Below are positions 34,156 through 43,843 of a stretch of DNA of 64,000 nucleotides, piece by piece. The stretch is from the NCBI RefSeq assembly GCF_002368115.1, contig NZ_AP018316.1, positions 2,322,927 to 2,386,926 on the forward strand, in the 5' to 3' direction. How positions within the stretch are numbered: position 1 is the stretch's first letter; every line of letters starts with the position of its first letter. The stretch comes from Dolichospermum compactum NIES-806. GTDB taxonomy: Bacteria > Cyanobacteriota > Cyanobacteriia > Cyanobacteriales > Nostocaceae. The position numbers and the translations under genes are program-made. Below the pieces are notes generated by a model that was not told the origin of the DNA, did not search any database, and saw nothing but the letters and a program-made list of their open reading frames with translations.

Positions 34156-35262
34156 ATGAACAGAAAACCATATCTGAAAGCAATCATTACAGGGTGTGCA
34201 ATGTTATCCATACAGGTTCTAGCATCACCGAATGGCTTGGCTTTTCCCCAACCTAATCACCATTCTAACTCTGTCATAGCCCAAAACTCGGAAGAACAAA
34301 CGCGAATTCGAGTGAATCAAAAAGCCAGTCCGGCTGTAGTTTACATCAATACAGGTGAATCAAGCGGTAGTGGCTTTATTTTTAGTCCAGACGGGTTAAT
34401 TATTACCAATGCTCACGTTTTGCAAGATGCACCTGCAACTGTTACCGTAGTTTTGGCTAATAATAAACGGCTTCCTGCTGACGTAATTGGCTTTGCTAAA
34501 AATGGTCTAGATTTAGCAGCAATTAAAATTCGCAATCAGAATAATCTGCCCACATTATCCTTAGCTAAATCAGTCAAGATTGGACAATCTGTGTACGCCA
34601 TTGGTAGTCCTTTTGGTTATGAAAATCACAATAATTTTACCGCAGGTGTTCTTAGTAATATTGACACATTAACAGGAATAATTAAACACGATGCCCGTAT
34701 CAATTCGGGTAATTCTGGTGGACCATTACTCAACTCCCAAGCACAAGTTATTGGTGTGAACACTGCTATTCGACTTGATAGACAAGGAGGCAATAGTGGC
34801 ATTAGTATGGCCATTTCTGTAGAGAAGATCCAAGGCTTTTTAACTGCAATTAGTCAAGGTAAGATTTCTCCTGTGAGTACATTACCAAAAGTAGAAATCA
34901 AACATCGGTCTCAACCATTAACTCTGAATGGTCAAATAATCAACGACAATCTCAGCCAAGATGATAATCGTTTGTCTGATAAAAGCTACTTTAAAAGCTA
35001 CATCTTTGAGGGTAGAAAAGGTCAACAAATATCAATTGAAATGAATAGCAGTGAAATTGATCCAATTTTGCAAATTCTCGATTCCCAGGGAAGAGTGTTC
35101 GCTCAAAATGATGATATAACACCTAATAATTTGAATGCCAGAATTGCTGGCAAGTTACCAGAAGATGATACCTACATTGTCATTGCTGGCGCATCTAAAT
35201 TAGGCATCTCAGGTAGATCAGAAACAGGGAATTATACTATTACAGCTATTTCTGATCCTTAG
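34156..35262 (+). CDS. Secreted trypsin-like (HtrA-type, S1C) serine protease with pre-peptidase-C domain
   Basis: A signal peptide (about residues 1-42, ending near VIAQ) precedes the protease. The catalytic triad is His87 (TNAHVLQ), Asp119 (NGLDLAAIKI) and Ser187 (INSGNSGGPLL). Unlike DegP/HhoA there is no PDZ domain; residues 250-368 instead form a bacterial pre-peptidase C-terminal domain (KSYIFEGRKGQQISIEMNSS, PILQILDSQGRVFAQNDD, YIVIAGAS). The enzyme should act in the periplasm or outside the cell. It is followed by COP23 and another protease gene on the same strand, but a repeat separates them. Confidence 0.9.
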   Translation: MNRKPYLKAIITGCAMLSIQVLASPNGLAFPQPNHHSNSVIAQNSEEQTRIRVNQKASPAVVYINTGESSGSGFIFSPDGLIITNAHVLQDAPATVTVVLANNKRLPADVIGFAKNGLDLAAIKIRNQNNLPTLSLAKSVKIGQSVYAIGSPFGYENHNNFTAGVLSNIDTLTGIIKHDARINSGNSGGPLLNSQAQVIGVNTAIRLDRQGGNSGISMAISVEKIQGFLTAISQGKISPVSTLPKVEIKHRSQPLTLNGQIINDNLSQDDNRLSDKSYFKSYIFEGRKGQQISIEMNSSEIDPILQILDSQGRVFAQNDDITPNNLNARIAGKLPEDDTYIVIAGASKLGISGRSETGNYTITAISDP

Positions 35263-35287
35263 TAAAACCAACACATTTACAGCAAAA

Positions 35288-35402
35288 TGGGCGGTTAAAA
35301 ACCGCGTCTAGACAGGCAAAACCTGCCTTCGCAGGTTAATAAATTAAATTAGTCCACGAAGGTGGACTTTGCTTGTGTAGCCACGAATTCTATTCGTTAG
35401 GA
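35288..35402. repeat. Multi-hairpin dispersed repeat
   Basis: The segment carries four successive small stems: GCGGTTAAAAACCGC, AACCTGCCTTCGCAGGTT, TCCACGAAGGTGGA and CGAATTCTATTCG. This arrangement is a known kind of dispersed cyanobacterial repeat. It sits between two secreted-protein genes and has no coding capacity. Confidence 0.65.
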
Positions 35403-35458
35403 CTTAAATTTGCACTAATTCACAAAAATCAACCAACTTAGGAGACAAAAAACCAACC

Positions 35459-35989
35459 ATGAAATTAGCATTATTAGCGACACTATTCTTAACCACAACA
35501 TTAGCATCTGCTCCTGTTTTTGCTCAAGAAGAGTCAAATAATCAAGTTCGCTTCCTCTGTGCAGAAACCTTGAATTCCCAAAATCAAAAGCGTGTTCCTG
35601 CTACTGTTCTTTGGACACCAAACTTCAAAAAAGCAATGGTAACATGGACATCTATTTTAGCTGGATATGGACCACAAGAACGTTGTCAAAAAGTTTCTGA
35701 TAATTTCCAAGTCGCTTTAAATAATGGTAGTCTCAATTACATTACAAATGCTGTTCAAAATGGGAGCAAAGTAATTTGTTCTGTGCGTTCAACTGATGGT
35801 GCTTGTGATACTGTATTGTTTACATTGCGATCTCAAGACAGTTCTCAAAACGTTCTCAAACAATTAAATCAACTTTGGTTAGGTGCTGCTACTACAGGAC
35901 CTATTCAACAAAGTTCTGGTGGAGAATCCAAATATTACATTGATATTCGCCAATTCCTCAATACACCACCATCAAATAAGATGAAATAA
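35459..35989 (+). CDS. COP23-domain secreted protein
   Basis: The 176-residue protein has a signal peptide (ALLATLFLTTTLASAPVFAQ) and a COP23 domain: VRFLCAETLNSQNQKRVPAT, a W-x4-ERCQKVS segment around residue 75, and ICSVRSTDGACDTVLFTL. Four cysteines probably form two disulfides. COP23 was described as a circadian-oscillating membrane-associated protein of cyanobacteria; its function is unknown. GGAG lies 14 bases before the ATG. Confidence 0.85.
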   Translation: MKLALLATLFLTTTLASAPVFAQEESNNQVRFLCAETLNSQNQKRVPATVLWTPNFKKAMVTWTSILAGYGPQERCQKVSDNFQVALNNGSLNYITNAVQNGSKVICSVRSTDGACDTVLFTLRSQDSSQNVLKQLNQLWLGAATTGPIQQSSGGESKYYIDIRQFLNTPPSNKMK

Positions 35990-35999
35990 CTAGACTACT

Positions 36000-36032
36000 A
36001 GATCCCCGACTTCTTCAAGAAGTCGGGGATCT
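36000..36032. repeat. Palindrome AGATCCCCGACTTCTT..., family F copy 1
   Basis: A 33-base near-perfect palindrome (AGATCCCCGACTTCTT, one-base centre, AAGAAGTCGGGGATCT). Other copies: 53879-53911, 56567-56599, 57975-58009, 63360-63392. All are intergenic and could stop transcription. Confidence 0.85.
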
Positions 36033-36078
36033 GAAACTCTCTAAAATCTCTCTATCCACCCAAACGAAAAAAAATAAC

Positions 36079-39000
36079 ATGAAACGCCTATTTTTCACCC
36101 TCATTTGCACAACTGCTTTATTAACTATTCCCCAACAATTGTTATTGATTTCTCCCCAACCTGTCACCGCACAACAACCCACATCACAATTATTAACCAC
36201 AGAACAATTACAAGATTTAGCTAAATCAATCACCGTGAAAATATTAACCAAAAATGGCAGTAGTTCAGGAACTTTAATTGCTAAAAATGGTAATAATTAC
36301 ACGGTTTTAACTAATGATCATGTTGTAAGTTTAGGTGCATCTTATCGTATTCAAACACCTGATGGTAAAATTTATTCAGCTAATGTAATTAAAGAAAAAC
36401 CACCATCTTTAAAAAATCAAGATGTGGCTTTATTCCAGTTTCAATCAACAGCAGAATATACCATAGCTACTTTAGGAACATCTTCACCTATAGCAGTAGA
36501 ACAAAAAATTGTCGCGGCTGGATTTGTTGATGATAATGCTAAGTTAATTTTCACAGAAGGACAAATTTCTCTATTACCAGATAAAAGTTTTCAAAGAGGT
36601 TATCGCATAGGTTACAGCAATAAAGTTCAACCAGGAATGAGTGGCGGACCCATATTAAATTATCAAGGTGAAGTTATTGGTATTAATGCCGTTCATGCTT
36701 ATCCTATTTCTGATAAAATATATACTTATATTGACAATAGTAAACCCAGTACAGCCGAACGTCAGCAAATGCGTCAATATAGTTGGGGTTTACCGATTTA
36801 TAGTGTCGCTAAAGTAGTCAATGAAGTTATTGCTAAATCGCCTAAAAAGATTGATGATTCTGCTTTGATAGCGAAAAAAGGTTTGATTAATGATATTGAT
36901 AAAATTGCCCAAGAAATTACGGTTTTAATTCCTAATGCTAACCCCACAGATATGGGTTCTGGGGTAATTATTGCCCAGAAAGGTAATATTTATTATGTGT
37001 TGACTGCGGATCATGTTATCTGGAATCGTGATGAAAAAAAATTAAAAGATAAGTTAGAAATAGTCGCACCAGATAATCAACGATATGCTATAAATGTCAG
37101 CAATGCGAAAAGAATGCCTGGAGTTGATTTAGCCGTTGTTCAATTTACCAGTAATCAAAAATATCAAGTTGCAACTTTAGCAAATTATAGTTTAAATACT
37201 AAAGATCAAAAAGTGTTTGTTTCTGGTTTTCCTGGTAATAAACAACAAAATAAAAACAAACCTCACCGGATTTTAACAGCGGGAATTTTGAGGCAACAGC
37301 AATTCATTAAGTTAAATACTTATCTAAGTTTCAATAATCAAAGTTCTCTGATACCCGTGCAAATACAAACTGTTTTAAGTGATGGTTATGATCTACTTTA
37401 TAGTAATATTACTAAAGGCGGAATGAGTGGCGGTGCAGTTTTAGATACCCAAGGAAGATTAATTGGTATTCATGGCAGAGTGGAAGGTGAAATATCACTC
37501 GATTTTGATGGTGAAATCAATTTAGGTAGTAGTTCTGGTGTTCCCATTAGGACATTTTTAAATTTGGTTGAACAAGGAGGAATAGATTCAGATTTAAAAA
37601 TCCAAACTGCTGTACCAGCTACACTAAAAAAATCGGAAGAGGATGTAATTAGTGAATATTTATTACCATTGGATCAAGTTCCTAAAAACAGCGATAATGA
37701 AATATCATGGCTAAATTATGCCAATCAACTATTGCGTTCTCAGAAATATGCAGAAGCAATAAAAGCCGTTGATAAAGCGATTAGCAAAAAACCGAATTTT
37801 TATCAAGCTTGGTATTTCAAGGGGGTGATATTTTTTAGTGAAAAAAAAGATACAGAAGCTATTACTGCTTTTGATAAAGCTCTTAAAATTAATCCCGACT
37901 TTGCTCAAGCTTGGAAATTGCGGGGTAGAGTGCTTGGGTTATTAGATAAATATTCCGAGGCCTTAACATCTTTTAATCAAGCCATTGCTCTGAGTCCTAA
38001 TCAATTTGATCTTTACTATTGGCGAGGTTTATCCCTTGCTCAATTAAAGCGGTTTCCTGAAGCAATTGAGGCTTATAATCAAGCCATTAAATTTTATCCC
38101 GACTATAAACTCATTTATAATTCACGTGGTTTATCCTATGTGAATTTACAAAAATATCAACAAGCCATAGATGATTTTAATCAGGCCATTCAACTTGACC
38201 CTAAAAATGCCGACTATTACTACTTCAGGGGTATGGCTTACAGTTTCTTAAATAAGCATCAACGGGCAATTGATGATTCTACTCAGGCCATTCAACTTGA
38301 CCCTAAAGAGGCAATACACTATAGTATGAGGGGTCTTACTTACCTTCAATTAAAAGACTACAAACAAGCAATTAATGATTGGACTCAAGCCATTAAACTT
38401 GATCCTAAAAATGCAACATACTATGGTATGAGGGGTGGTACTTACTATAAATTAAAAGAATACAAACTGGCGATTAATGATTACACCCAAGCCATTCAAC
38501 TTGACCCTAAAGAGGCAATACACTATAGTATGAGGGGTCTTACTTACCTTCAATTAAAAGACTACAAACAAGCAATTAATGATTGGACTCAAGCCATTAA
38601 ACTTGATCCTAAAAATGCAACATACTATGGTATGAGGGGTGGTACTTACTATAAATTAAAAGAATACAAACTGGCGATTAATGATTACACCCAAGCCATT
38701 CAACTTGACCCTAAAGAGGCAATACACTATAGTATGAGGGGTCTTGCTTATTTACAATTAAAAGACTACAAACAAGCCATAGCTAATTATACTCAAGCCA
38801 TTCAACTTGATCCTAAAAATGCAACATACTATGCCCGTCGGGGTCTTACTTACCTTCAATTAAAAGACTACAAACAAGCAATTAATGATTGGACTCAAGC
38901 CATTAAACTTGATCCTAAAAATGCAGTATACTATGGTGCTAGGGGTCTTACTTACCTTCAATTAAAAGACTACAAACAAGCAATTAATGATTACACTCAA

Positions 39001-39531
39001 GCCATTAAAATTGACCATAAAAATGGAATACACTATGGTAGTAGGGGTGATGCTTACCTTCAATTGAAGGACTACAAACAAGCGATTAATGATTACACTC
39101 AAGCTATTAAACTTGACCCAAAAAATGCTGATTACTACTACAGTCGAGGTTTCGCAAACTACAAATTCAAAGACTACAAACAAGCGATTGATGATTGGAA
39201 TCAAGCCATTAAATTCAAACCTGACTTTACCGAAGCTTACACGAACTTAGGCATAGTCCACTATGAAATGGGAGAAGTAGAAACAGCAATTAATTATTGG
39301 CGAAATGCGATCAAAATCAATAGCAATGTTGCAGAAGCACATCTAGCTTTAGGTGTAGCTTTGTATGCTAAAGGCGATAAAGAAGCGGGTTTGAAATCGG
39401 GAGAAACGGCATTAAAATTAGATAAACGTTATGGAAAGATTGAGTTTCTAAAAGAGAATAATTGGGGTGATAAGTTGATAAAAGATAGTCAGGAGTTTTT
39501 GAACAATCCTCGGATAAAAGGTTTGATTTAG
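36079..39531 (+). CDS. Secreted protein with two trypsin-like domains and a long TPR array
   Basis: The 1150-residue protein has a signal peptide (to about AQQ, 31-33). The first protease domain shows His81 (TNDHVVS), Asp115 (QDVALFQF) and Ser188 (GMSGGPIL). The second shows His312 (TADHVIW), Asp350 (VDLAVVQF) and Ser450 (GMSGGAVL), so both triads are complete. From about residue 545 to 1135 there are some 17 TPR units of 34 residues, many nearly identical (YLQLKDYKQAINDWTQAIKL). Two consecutive TPR pairs are duplicated exactly with a 204-base period. The TPR array probably recruits substrates or anchors the proteases. The stop codon abuts a nested mobile element. Confidence 0.92.
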   Translation: MKRLFFTLICTTALLTIPQQLLLISPQPVTAQQPTSQLLTTEQLQDLAKSITVKILTKNGSSSGTLIAKNGNNYTVLTNDHVVSLGASYRIQTPDGKIYSANVIKEKPPSLKNQDVALFQFQSTAEYTIATLGTSSPIAVEQKIVAAGFVDDNAKLIFTEGQISLLPDKSFQRGYRIGYSNKVQPGMSGGPILNYQGEVIGINAVHAYPISDKIYTYIDNSKPSTAERQQMRQYSWGLPIYSVAKVVNEVIAKSPKKIDDSALIAKKGLINDIDKIAQEITVLIPNANPTDMGSGVIIAQKGNIYYVLTADHVIWNRDEKKLKDKLEIVAPDNQRYAINVSNAKRMPGVDLAVVQFTSNQKYQVATLANYSLNTKDQKVFVSGFPGNKQQNKNKPHRILTAGILRQQQFIKLNTYLSFNNQSSLIPVQIQTVLSDGYDLLYSNITKGGMSGGAVLDTQGRLIGIHGRVEGEISLDFDGEINLGSSSGVPIRTFLNLVEQGGIDSDLKIQTAVPATLKKSEEDVISEYLLPLDQVPKNSDNEISWLNYANQLLRSQKYAEAIKAVDKAISKKPNFYQAWYFKGVIFFSEKKDTEAITAFDKALKINPDFAQAWKLRGRVLGLLDKYSEALTSFNQAIALSPNQFDLYYWRGLSLAQLKRFPEAIEAYNQAIKFYPDYKLIYNSRGLSYVNLQKYQQAIDDFNQAIQLDPKNADYYYFRGMAYSFLNKHQRAIDDSTQAIQLDPKEAIHYSMRGLTYLQLKDYKQAINDWTQAIKLDPKNATYYGMRGGTYYKLKEYKLAINDYTQAIQLDPKEAIHYSMRGLTYLQLKDYKQAINDWTQAIKLDPKNATYYGMRGGTYYKLKEYKLAINDYTQAIQLDPKEAIHYSMRGLAYLQLKDYKQAIANYTQAIQLDPKNATYYARRGLTYLQLKDYKQAINDWTQAIKLDPKNAVYYGARGLTYLQLKDYKQAINDYTQAIKIDHKNGIHYGSRGDAYLQLKDYKQAINDYTQAIKLDPKNADYYYSRGFANYKFKDYKQAIDDWNQAIKFKPDFTEAYTNLGIVHYEMGEVETAINYWRNAIKINSNVAEAHLALGVALYAKGDKEAGLKSGETALKLDKRYGKIEFLKENNWGDKLIKDSQEFLNNPRIKGLI
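38308..38760 (+). repeat. 204-bp tandem duplication inside the TPR array
   Basis: The sequence GAGGCAATACACTATAGTAT starts at 38308, 38512 and 38716. The first two 204-base units (68 residues, two TPRs) appear identical, and the third is identical for about 30 bases and then diverges. Perfect in-frame duplication points to recent expansion by recombination. Confidence 0.9.
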
Positions 39532-39591
39532 AACCCACCTTCCGCACCCTTGGTATCACAATGGTATCACAATCGGTAATTTCGGATTTTT

Positions 39592-39833
39592 GGCGTTGCT
39601 GATTAAGGGTATGAATTTTAGTCTCACGCAAAGACGCAAAGACGCAAAGGTATACTCAAAACGGCTAGAAGCTGGACTTTTTTATCATACAAAGAACAAG
39701 GTTCAAAGCCTCTCCCCGTTGCGGGGAGAGGTTTACCAGAGGGGTTTCATATTTGGTTAAACTATGAACCGTTTGCAGTATAAGAGTTTTAAAGGTTCAA
39801 TTTGGGAATTTCATACCTCAATTCAGCAACGCC
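39592..39833. mobile_element. Family A miniature element, copy 2 (middle of the nest)
   Basis: Ends GGCGTTGCTGA and TCAGCAACGCC are perfect inverted repeats. Direct GGATTTTT copies flank it (39584-39591 and 39834-39841), an 8-base target duplication. The interior matches the element at 27957-28093 but is split by a further insertion at 39651-39782. Confidence 0.85.
39651..39782. mobile_element. Innermost element (family C) with TATACTNNAAACGG ends
   Basis: The left end TATACTCAAAACGG and inverted right end TATACTGCAAACGG agree at 12 of 14 bases. The centre carries a strong CCTCTCCCCGTTGCGGGGAGAGG hairpin. It is absent at the equivalent place in family A copy 1, which supports an insertion. 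Confidence 0.65.
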
Positions 39834-40000
39834 GGATTTTTCAATACTTAAAAGGATGATTTTTATACAAAAATGTGAAAATTTCAAATAGCTATAGCGA
39901 AGTGCTGCTGCAAGCATTTCGCTAGTCCCGAATTTCCCAACGACCAATTTTCCTTGTGTGACAGTTTAGGGTGCGAAAGGTGGGTTATCACCAAAAAAAG

Positions 40001-41353
40001 CTACTTATGCTTGGGTTGAAAATTCGGTAGTTCTACAGATGCTAAAGATTTGCGTCCCTTGGGTGGTCGTCGGGGATAAATCAATGGTGAAGGCGACTTA
40101 TTGTCAGATTTATTATTAGATGTATGATCATCCAATAAATCCGGCAAAATATCATTAGTGGGTAAATTTGATGCTGTTGCTGGGGAATTGTCTAACCAAT
40201 AATCTTCCATTTCCTCAGTATGGATCTGATGGCTGCGGAAATGAGAAACCACTGGTAATTCCTGTACTAGTGATATGGTAAAATCTTCCTTTCCCGAACT
40301 TTCAGTATTAGCATAAGGATCAATTTCCATCTGCAAATCCTGTTGAATAATTATTTCTGGTTCTGAATGATTTTCTGGAGTAGATACTAAAGCCTCTAAA
40401 ACAGATGTATCACCTTGATGAATATTTGCATCTGTCTCTGTTCCCTGGTCTGTTTCTTCAGATAATGGTGTAATAAAAAACCGATGAATTATCCCTTCCA
40501 GTTGTTGGTCTAAAGATAATAGTTCAGAATCATCTCCAGTTGTTGAGGGCATAGTTGCTTCATTAACCTGTATAAGATCGGAAATGACTGGTTCTGGATG
40601 ATGGGTATAGTTTTCCGAAGTTGTCACTGTAGACTTAACCCAGGAACTATTGACAGACTCATTCACAGAATCTGTTTCCCCTGTCCAAGGTCGAATAGGT
40701 TGCGCGTTGGGAAACAAAGACCGGGCTTTTCTGGAGAATCTGGTTTGTTTGTGGATGACATCATGGGGATGATGGATATGATCCTCCAGGTTCTCAGGGC
40801 TAGGAATGGGAGTATCTAGACATTTTTCCAGAGCCGATTTAAACTGCATAGTCTGTCGTTGTTGACGCATTAGTCTAGCCCGCAATTCACGACAGGTATT
40901 TTCCGAGTGTAATAGCAACTGGGACTCTTGACTGTAGTTAGCTTGCAGTAGAGAACATTCTCTTTCCAAATGCGCTAATCGCTGTTGGCTAATTTGCAAA
41001 TTAGCTTTATAATTTTCAATACAAATTTCTTGTTGTTGAACTGTTTGGACAGAGGTTTCTAACTGCTGATACAGGGAATGAATTTGTTCTTGACCAGCAG
41101 AAAGTTCTTGATTTTGTTGGATAAACATAGATTCGGTTACGCTAGACCGAGTTTTGTGCCACTGCAAAATCTTTTCTGCTTCAGCTAATTCGGTTTTTAA
41201 CTGCTCCACTTGGGCATATAGATGATTATTAGCTGTAGTTAATTCTGTATTTAACTTCAGTAATTGCTGAAATTCTAAGTTGATCTGTGCTTGTTGATCA
41301 AGATTAGGTTCTGCAATCCAGTCTTGTTGGTTGCTGTCTTCCAATTTTTCCAT
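40001..41353 (-). CDS. Coiled-coil protein of unknown function
   Basis: In the 450-residue protein, residues 20-190 are an almost continuous coiled coil rich in Gln, Leu and Glu (LLKLNTELTTANNHLYAQVE and following), ending with CRELRARLMRQQRQTMQFKS ALEKCLD. The remainder is acidic, low-complexity and probably disordered, closing with a basic YPRRPPKGRKSLASVELPNF patch. No signal peptide or membrane segment is seen. Cyanobacteria use coiled-coil-rich proteins in cell shape and motility, but nothing here proves such a role. The Q-rich helix and basic tail are all that can be said. Confidence 0.7.
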   Translation of the reverse strand: MEKLEDSNQQDWIAEPNLDQQAQINLEFQQLLKLNTELTTANNHLYAQVEQLKTELAEAEKILQWHKTRSSVTESMFIQQNQELSAGQEQIHSLYQQLETSVQTVQQQEICIENYKANLQISQQRLAHLERECSLLQANYSQESQLLLHSENTCRELRARLMRQQRQTMQFKSALEKCLDTPIPSPENLEDHIHHPHDVIHKQTRFSRKARSLFPNAQPIRPWTGETDSVNESVNSSWVKSTVTTSENYTHHPEPVISDLIQVNEATMPSTTGDDSELLSLDQQLEGIIHRFFITPLSEETDQGTETDANIHQGDTSVLEALVSTPENHSEPEIIIQQDLQMEIDPYANTESSGKEDFTISLVQELPVVSHFRSHQIHTEEMEDYWLDNSPATASNLPTNDILPDLLDDHTSNNKSDNKSPSPLIYPRRPPKGRKSLASVELPNFQPKHK

Positions 41354-41541
41354 AACTACGGTTTTACATTAACAATCTGTAGTTGGCCGATAGCGTGGCT
41401 TTAGCTTTATCAGAGATAAATTTGTCACGGTCGTATTGTGATGATTCACAAATACGTAGCCGTTATCAGTTATTTACACAAAGAAAAATTGACAGTTGAT
41501 ATTTGACAATTGTTAATTATCAGTTGGCAATTGTCAATTAC

Positions 41542-43041
41542 CTAAGGTAGCCAATGGGGATGAAAGCCCGCTAGAGGCAGTTGTTCTGGTTTGATATCTA
41601 TGTTGGTATTATCGGCGATGGGTAGTAAAGGCATTAACCAAAGACTACTACTAGCAATGGGTTCGCCGTCATCTGTTTTCAAGGTATTGGCGGGTAGTTG
41701 GGCTGTGTTATTGGTCACGGGAACTACTTGGTCAAATAAGAAGCCTAAACCGTCGGGGGCTAAATTGGTTTGCACATTGCGTTGAGCAGGGGGTAAAAGT
41801 AACAGTGGTTTTTGGACTCCTGTTTTCAGGTCAATGGATACCAAGTAAGGCTGTTCTATGTATTGTTCTTTAGAAACCAGTTGTGTAACTAAGCAGTAAA
41901 GGTTAGGGGAGGCTGGGTCAAACTGACAGCTAAGAATTGAGCCTGTTGTTTTTAATAGTTGTTTTTGCACGCCTTGGTTGGTGACTAAAAACAAATCTTT
42001 TGTATAGTCGGTGTTAAATTTGACCATTGCTGCCTGTGAACCGTCTTTAGAGAAGGCTTGTACTAAGCCAAATTGAGGTAGAAAATCCAGGGGTTTACTG
42101 CTGTTACCTTCTAAGGATACAATTGCTGTTCCCTGTCCTTGAGAAACGGCTACGGCTTTGCTGTCGGGTGTAATGAGAAAATCTCCACCTGGTTGTCCTT
42201 GTAATCTTTTGGGGGTGGGTTTTTCGCCGGAATTGTCATTTTGGGTGGATAAGTACCAGAGGGCAAAGTCACCGGGGTTATCTCGTTTACCTCTTTGAAT
42301 AACGATGATTTGTCCATCTGCGGAGAGGTCAAATTTGAGGTTTTGATATTCTTTGTTGTCTAAAATTAGGTCAACTTTACCTGGGGCTGCTGTTTCTTGA
42401 CCAATTTGATTAGGTATGCCTGTGGTTACTGTATAAAGTTGGGCGGACAGTAAATCGGGATTTTTAGAGGAACGGGCGGAGAAGAGGATTTTTTCACCGT
42501 TGGGGAATGGCTCAAAATCCATAACAATTAAGTCTTTGGGGGTAAGGACTTTTTTTTGTTCTTGGGTTAAGTTATAAAGTACCAATTGCCCTTGGATTTC
42601 TGGCGCAGAGCCAATGTAAAGGATGGCGCGATTGCGGGTGGTGAAACTGCCTGTGAAGGGCTGCATGAGGCGGTTTTTCCCTTCGGCTTGGGAGTATTTA
42701 TCTTTGCCTTTTTCTAGTTTGACTTGGTAAGTTGTGCCGTAGGGGGCTGGGGTGAGGAGGGTGTAGACCATTCTTCTGCCAGCCCAACTAGTTTTACCGG
42801 CTAGGGGTGGATCTATTTTTAAGTTCTCTTCAATGCTTTTGAAGTCCATTGGCCGACTAAAGGTGAGGGAGAAGGATAGATCCTCTGCGCCGATTTGTTG
42901 GTTTTCCCAGGTGAAGTTGCGGACGCTAGGTTTGACTACATCGCCTTTCCAAATGATCAATCCGATGAGCATACTCAGTAGGAGCATGACTGCGATCGCA
43001 ATCCGATCTAATGGTTGTATAAGTTTATAGGATTTACTCAT
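41542..43041 (-). CDS. Membrane-anchored protein with Ig-like and beta-propeller-like domains
   Basis: The 499-residue protein has one N-terminal transmembrane anchor (IAIAVMLLLSMLIGLIIWKG). Residues 45-135 look like a bacterial Ig-like (SbsA/invasin) domain: LTFSRPMDFKSIEENLKIDP and GTTYQVKLEKG. The rest contains repeated strands of the form FEPFPNGEKILFSAR, FDLSADGQIIVIQRG, FLITPDSKAVAVSQG and LAPDGLGFLFDQ, typical of WD40/TolB-like propellers. It probably sits on the outer face of the cytoplasmic membrane. Function is unknown. It is 37 bases downstream of the TIGR03943 gene on the same strand. Confidence 0.72.
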   Translation of the reverse strand: MSKSYKLIQPLDRIAIAVMLLLSMLIGLIIWKGDVVKPSVRNFTWENQQIGAEDLSFSLTFSRPMDFKSIEENLKIDPPLAGKTSWAGRRMVYTLLTPAPYGTTYQVKLEKGKDKYSQAEGKNRLMQPFTGSFTTRNRAILYIGSAPEIQGQLVLYNLTQEQKKVLTPKDLIVMDFEPFPNGEKILFSARSSKNPDLLSAQLYTVTTGIPNQIGQETAAPGKVDLILDNKEYQNLKFDLSADGQIIVIQRGKRDNPGDFALWYLSTQNDNSGEKPTPKRLQGQPGGDFLITPDSKAVAVSQGQGTAIVSLEGNSSKPLDFLPQFGLVQAFSKDGSQAAMVKFNTDYTKDLFLVTNQGVQKQLLKTTGSILSCQFDPASPNLYCLVTQLVSKEQYIEQPYLVSIDLKTGVQKPLLLLPPAQRNVQTNLAPDGLGFLFDQVVPVTNNTAQLPANTLKTDDGEPIASSSLWLMPLLPIADNTNIDIKPEQLPLAGFHPHWLP

Positions 43042-43078
43042 CTAAAATTTTGGATTTTGGATTTTAGCTTGATCCTGA

Positions 43079-43843
43079 CTAATAACTGTAAGGATTTTTA
43101 GGTTGAGGAATTTTTTTAAGAGAGTTGGCTTTGATCGTTAATTGACGTTTTTCAGTGATTGTTTGTGTGGTCATTTGTCCTTCTACTTCTAACCATGTAT
43201 CAGGCGGATACTGTTGCCGTGTCCCAGATATTTGCACTGGTAATCCCACGGGATAAGCATCGGCGGCACAACAACTGAGAACAAATCTGGCTAAAAAGAT
43301 ATATTCTTCACTGACGTTAGGTTGATGAATCACAAATCCCTGGACTTTTGCCTTTTGCCCTGTGTATGCGTCCGGTTCAGGATAGACGTTCAGTGTGCGT
43401 ACCCAGTCTACAAGCGATCGCTCTTCTGGGCGAACTGTAGCCCGAAATGCTTGGGGTTGAGCGCGACTAGCACCGGTTAGTTCAGTGACACCCCGATCTA
43501 GGGCTGTTTGACTGGCAAAGACACGGGGTGTAATCATTAACCCTAAAATTGCCGTTGTTAGTAGTAAAAAACTGCCCCAACCAGGGGGAAATAAATTAAT
43601 ATGCCCAGCATTAGCTATTTGGGGACGGTGACGGCTTTTCCACAGTTGCAATCCCTTAAAGAAACCAATGATTAATAAAGCTATTCCAGCTACAACTACT
43701 AACCAAAAGAAGTCCGGGTGAATTAATAAGTAGAGTTTGCCTGTTAGCCAATATTTCAACATGAGAATACCCCAAGCTGTAATGGCTAATACATCTAACC
43801 AAGGGGTGAGTTTATTTGGGGCTTTAGTTTGGGAATTCAGCAT
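43079..43843 (-). CDS. TIGR03943 family protein (DUF1980), putative permease subunit
   Basis: The 254-residue protein has several N-terminal hydrophobic helices (FFWLVVVAGIALLIIGFFKG, FLLLTTAILGLMITPRVFA) and a C-terminal soluble domain with LARFVLSCCAADAYPVGLPV, in which the double Cys is the hallmark of this family, then WLEVEGQMTT. Such proteins are encoded next to YraQ-type permeases, and here the permease is about 180 bases upstream on the same strand. The pair may export a metal or other small solute; the substrate is unknown. Confidence 0.88.
   Translation of the reverse strand: MLNSQTKAPNKLTPWLDVLAITAWGILMLKYWLTGKLYLLIHPDFFWLVVVAGIALLIIGFFKGLQLWKSRHRPQIANAGHINLFPPGWGSFLLLTTAILGLMITPRVFASQTALDRGVTELTGASRAQPQAFRATVRPEERSLVDWVRTLNVYPEPDAYTGQKAKVQGFVIHQPNVSEEYIFLARFVLSCCAADAYPVGLPVQISGTRQQYPPDTWLEVEGQMTTQTITEKRQLTIKANSLKKIPQPKNPYSY

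Larger units (their letters stand above)
39532..39986. mobile_element. Family B miniature element, copy 2 (outer element of a nest)
   Basis: Ends are AACCCACCTTCCGCACCCT (39532-39550) and, inverted, AACCCACCTTTCGCACCCT (39968-39986), 18 of 19 identical. The right part matches the left end of the 193-bp element at 19646-19838 in inverted orientation, including AACTGTCACACAA and GCTTGCAGCAGC. Its left part is interrupted by the family A element at 39592-39833. Confidence 0.8.
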
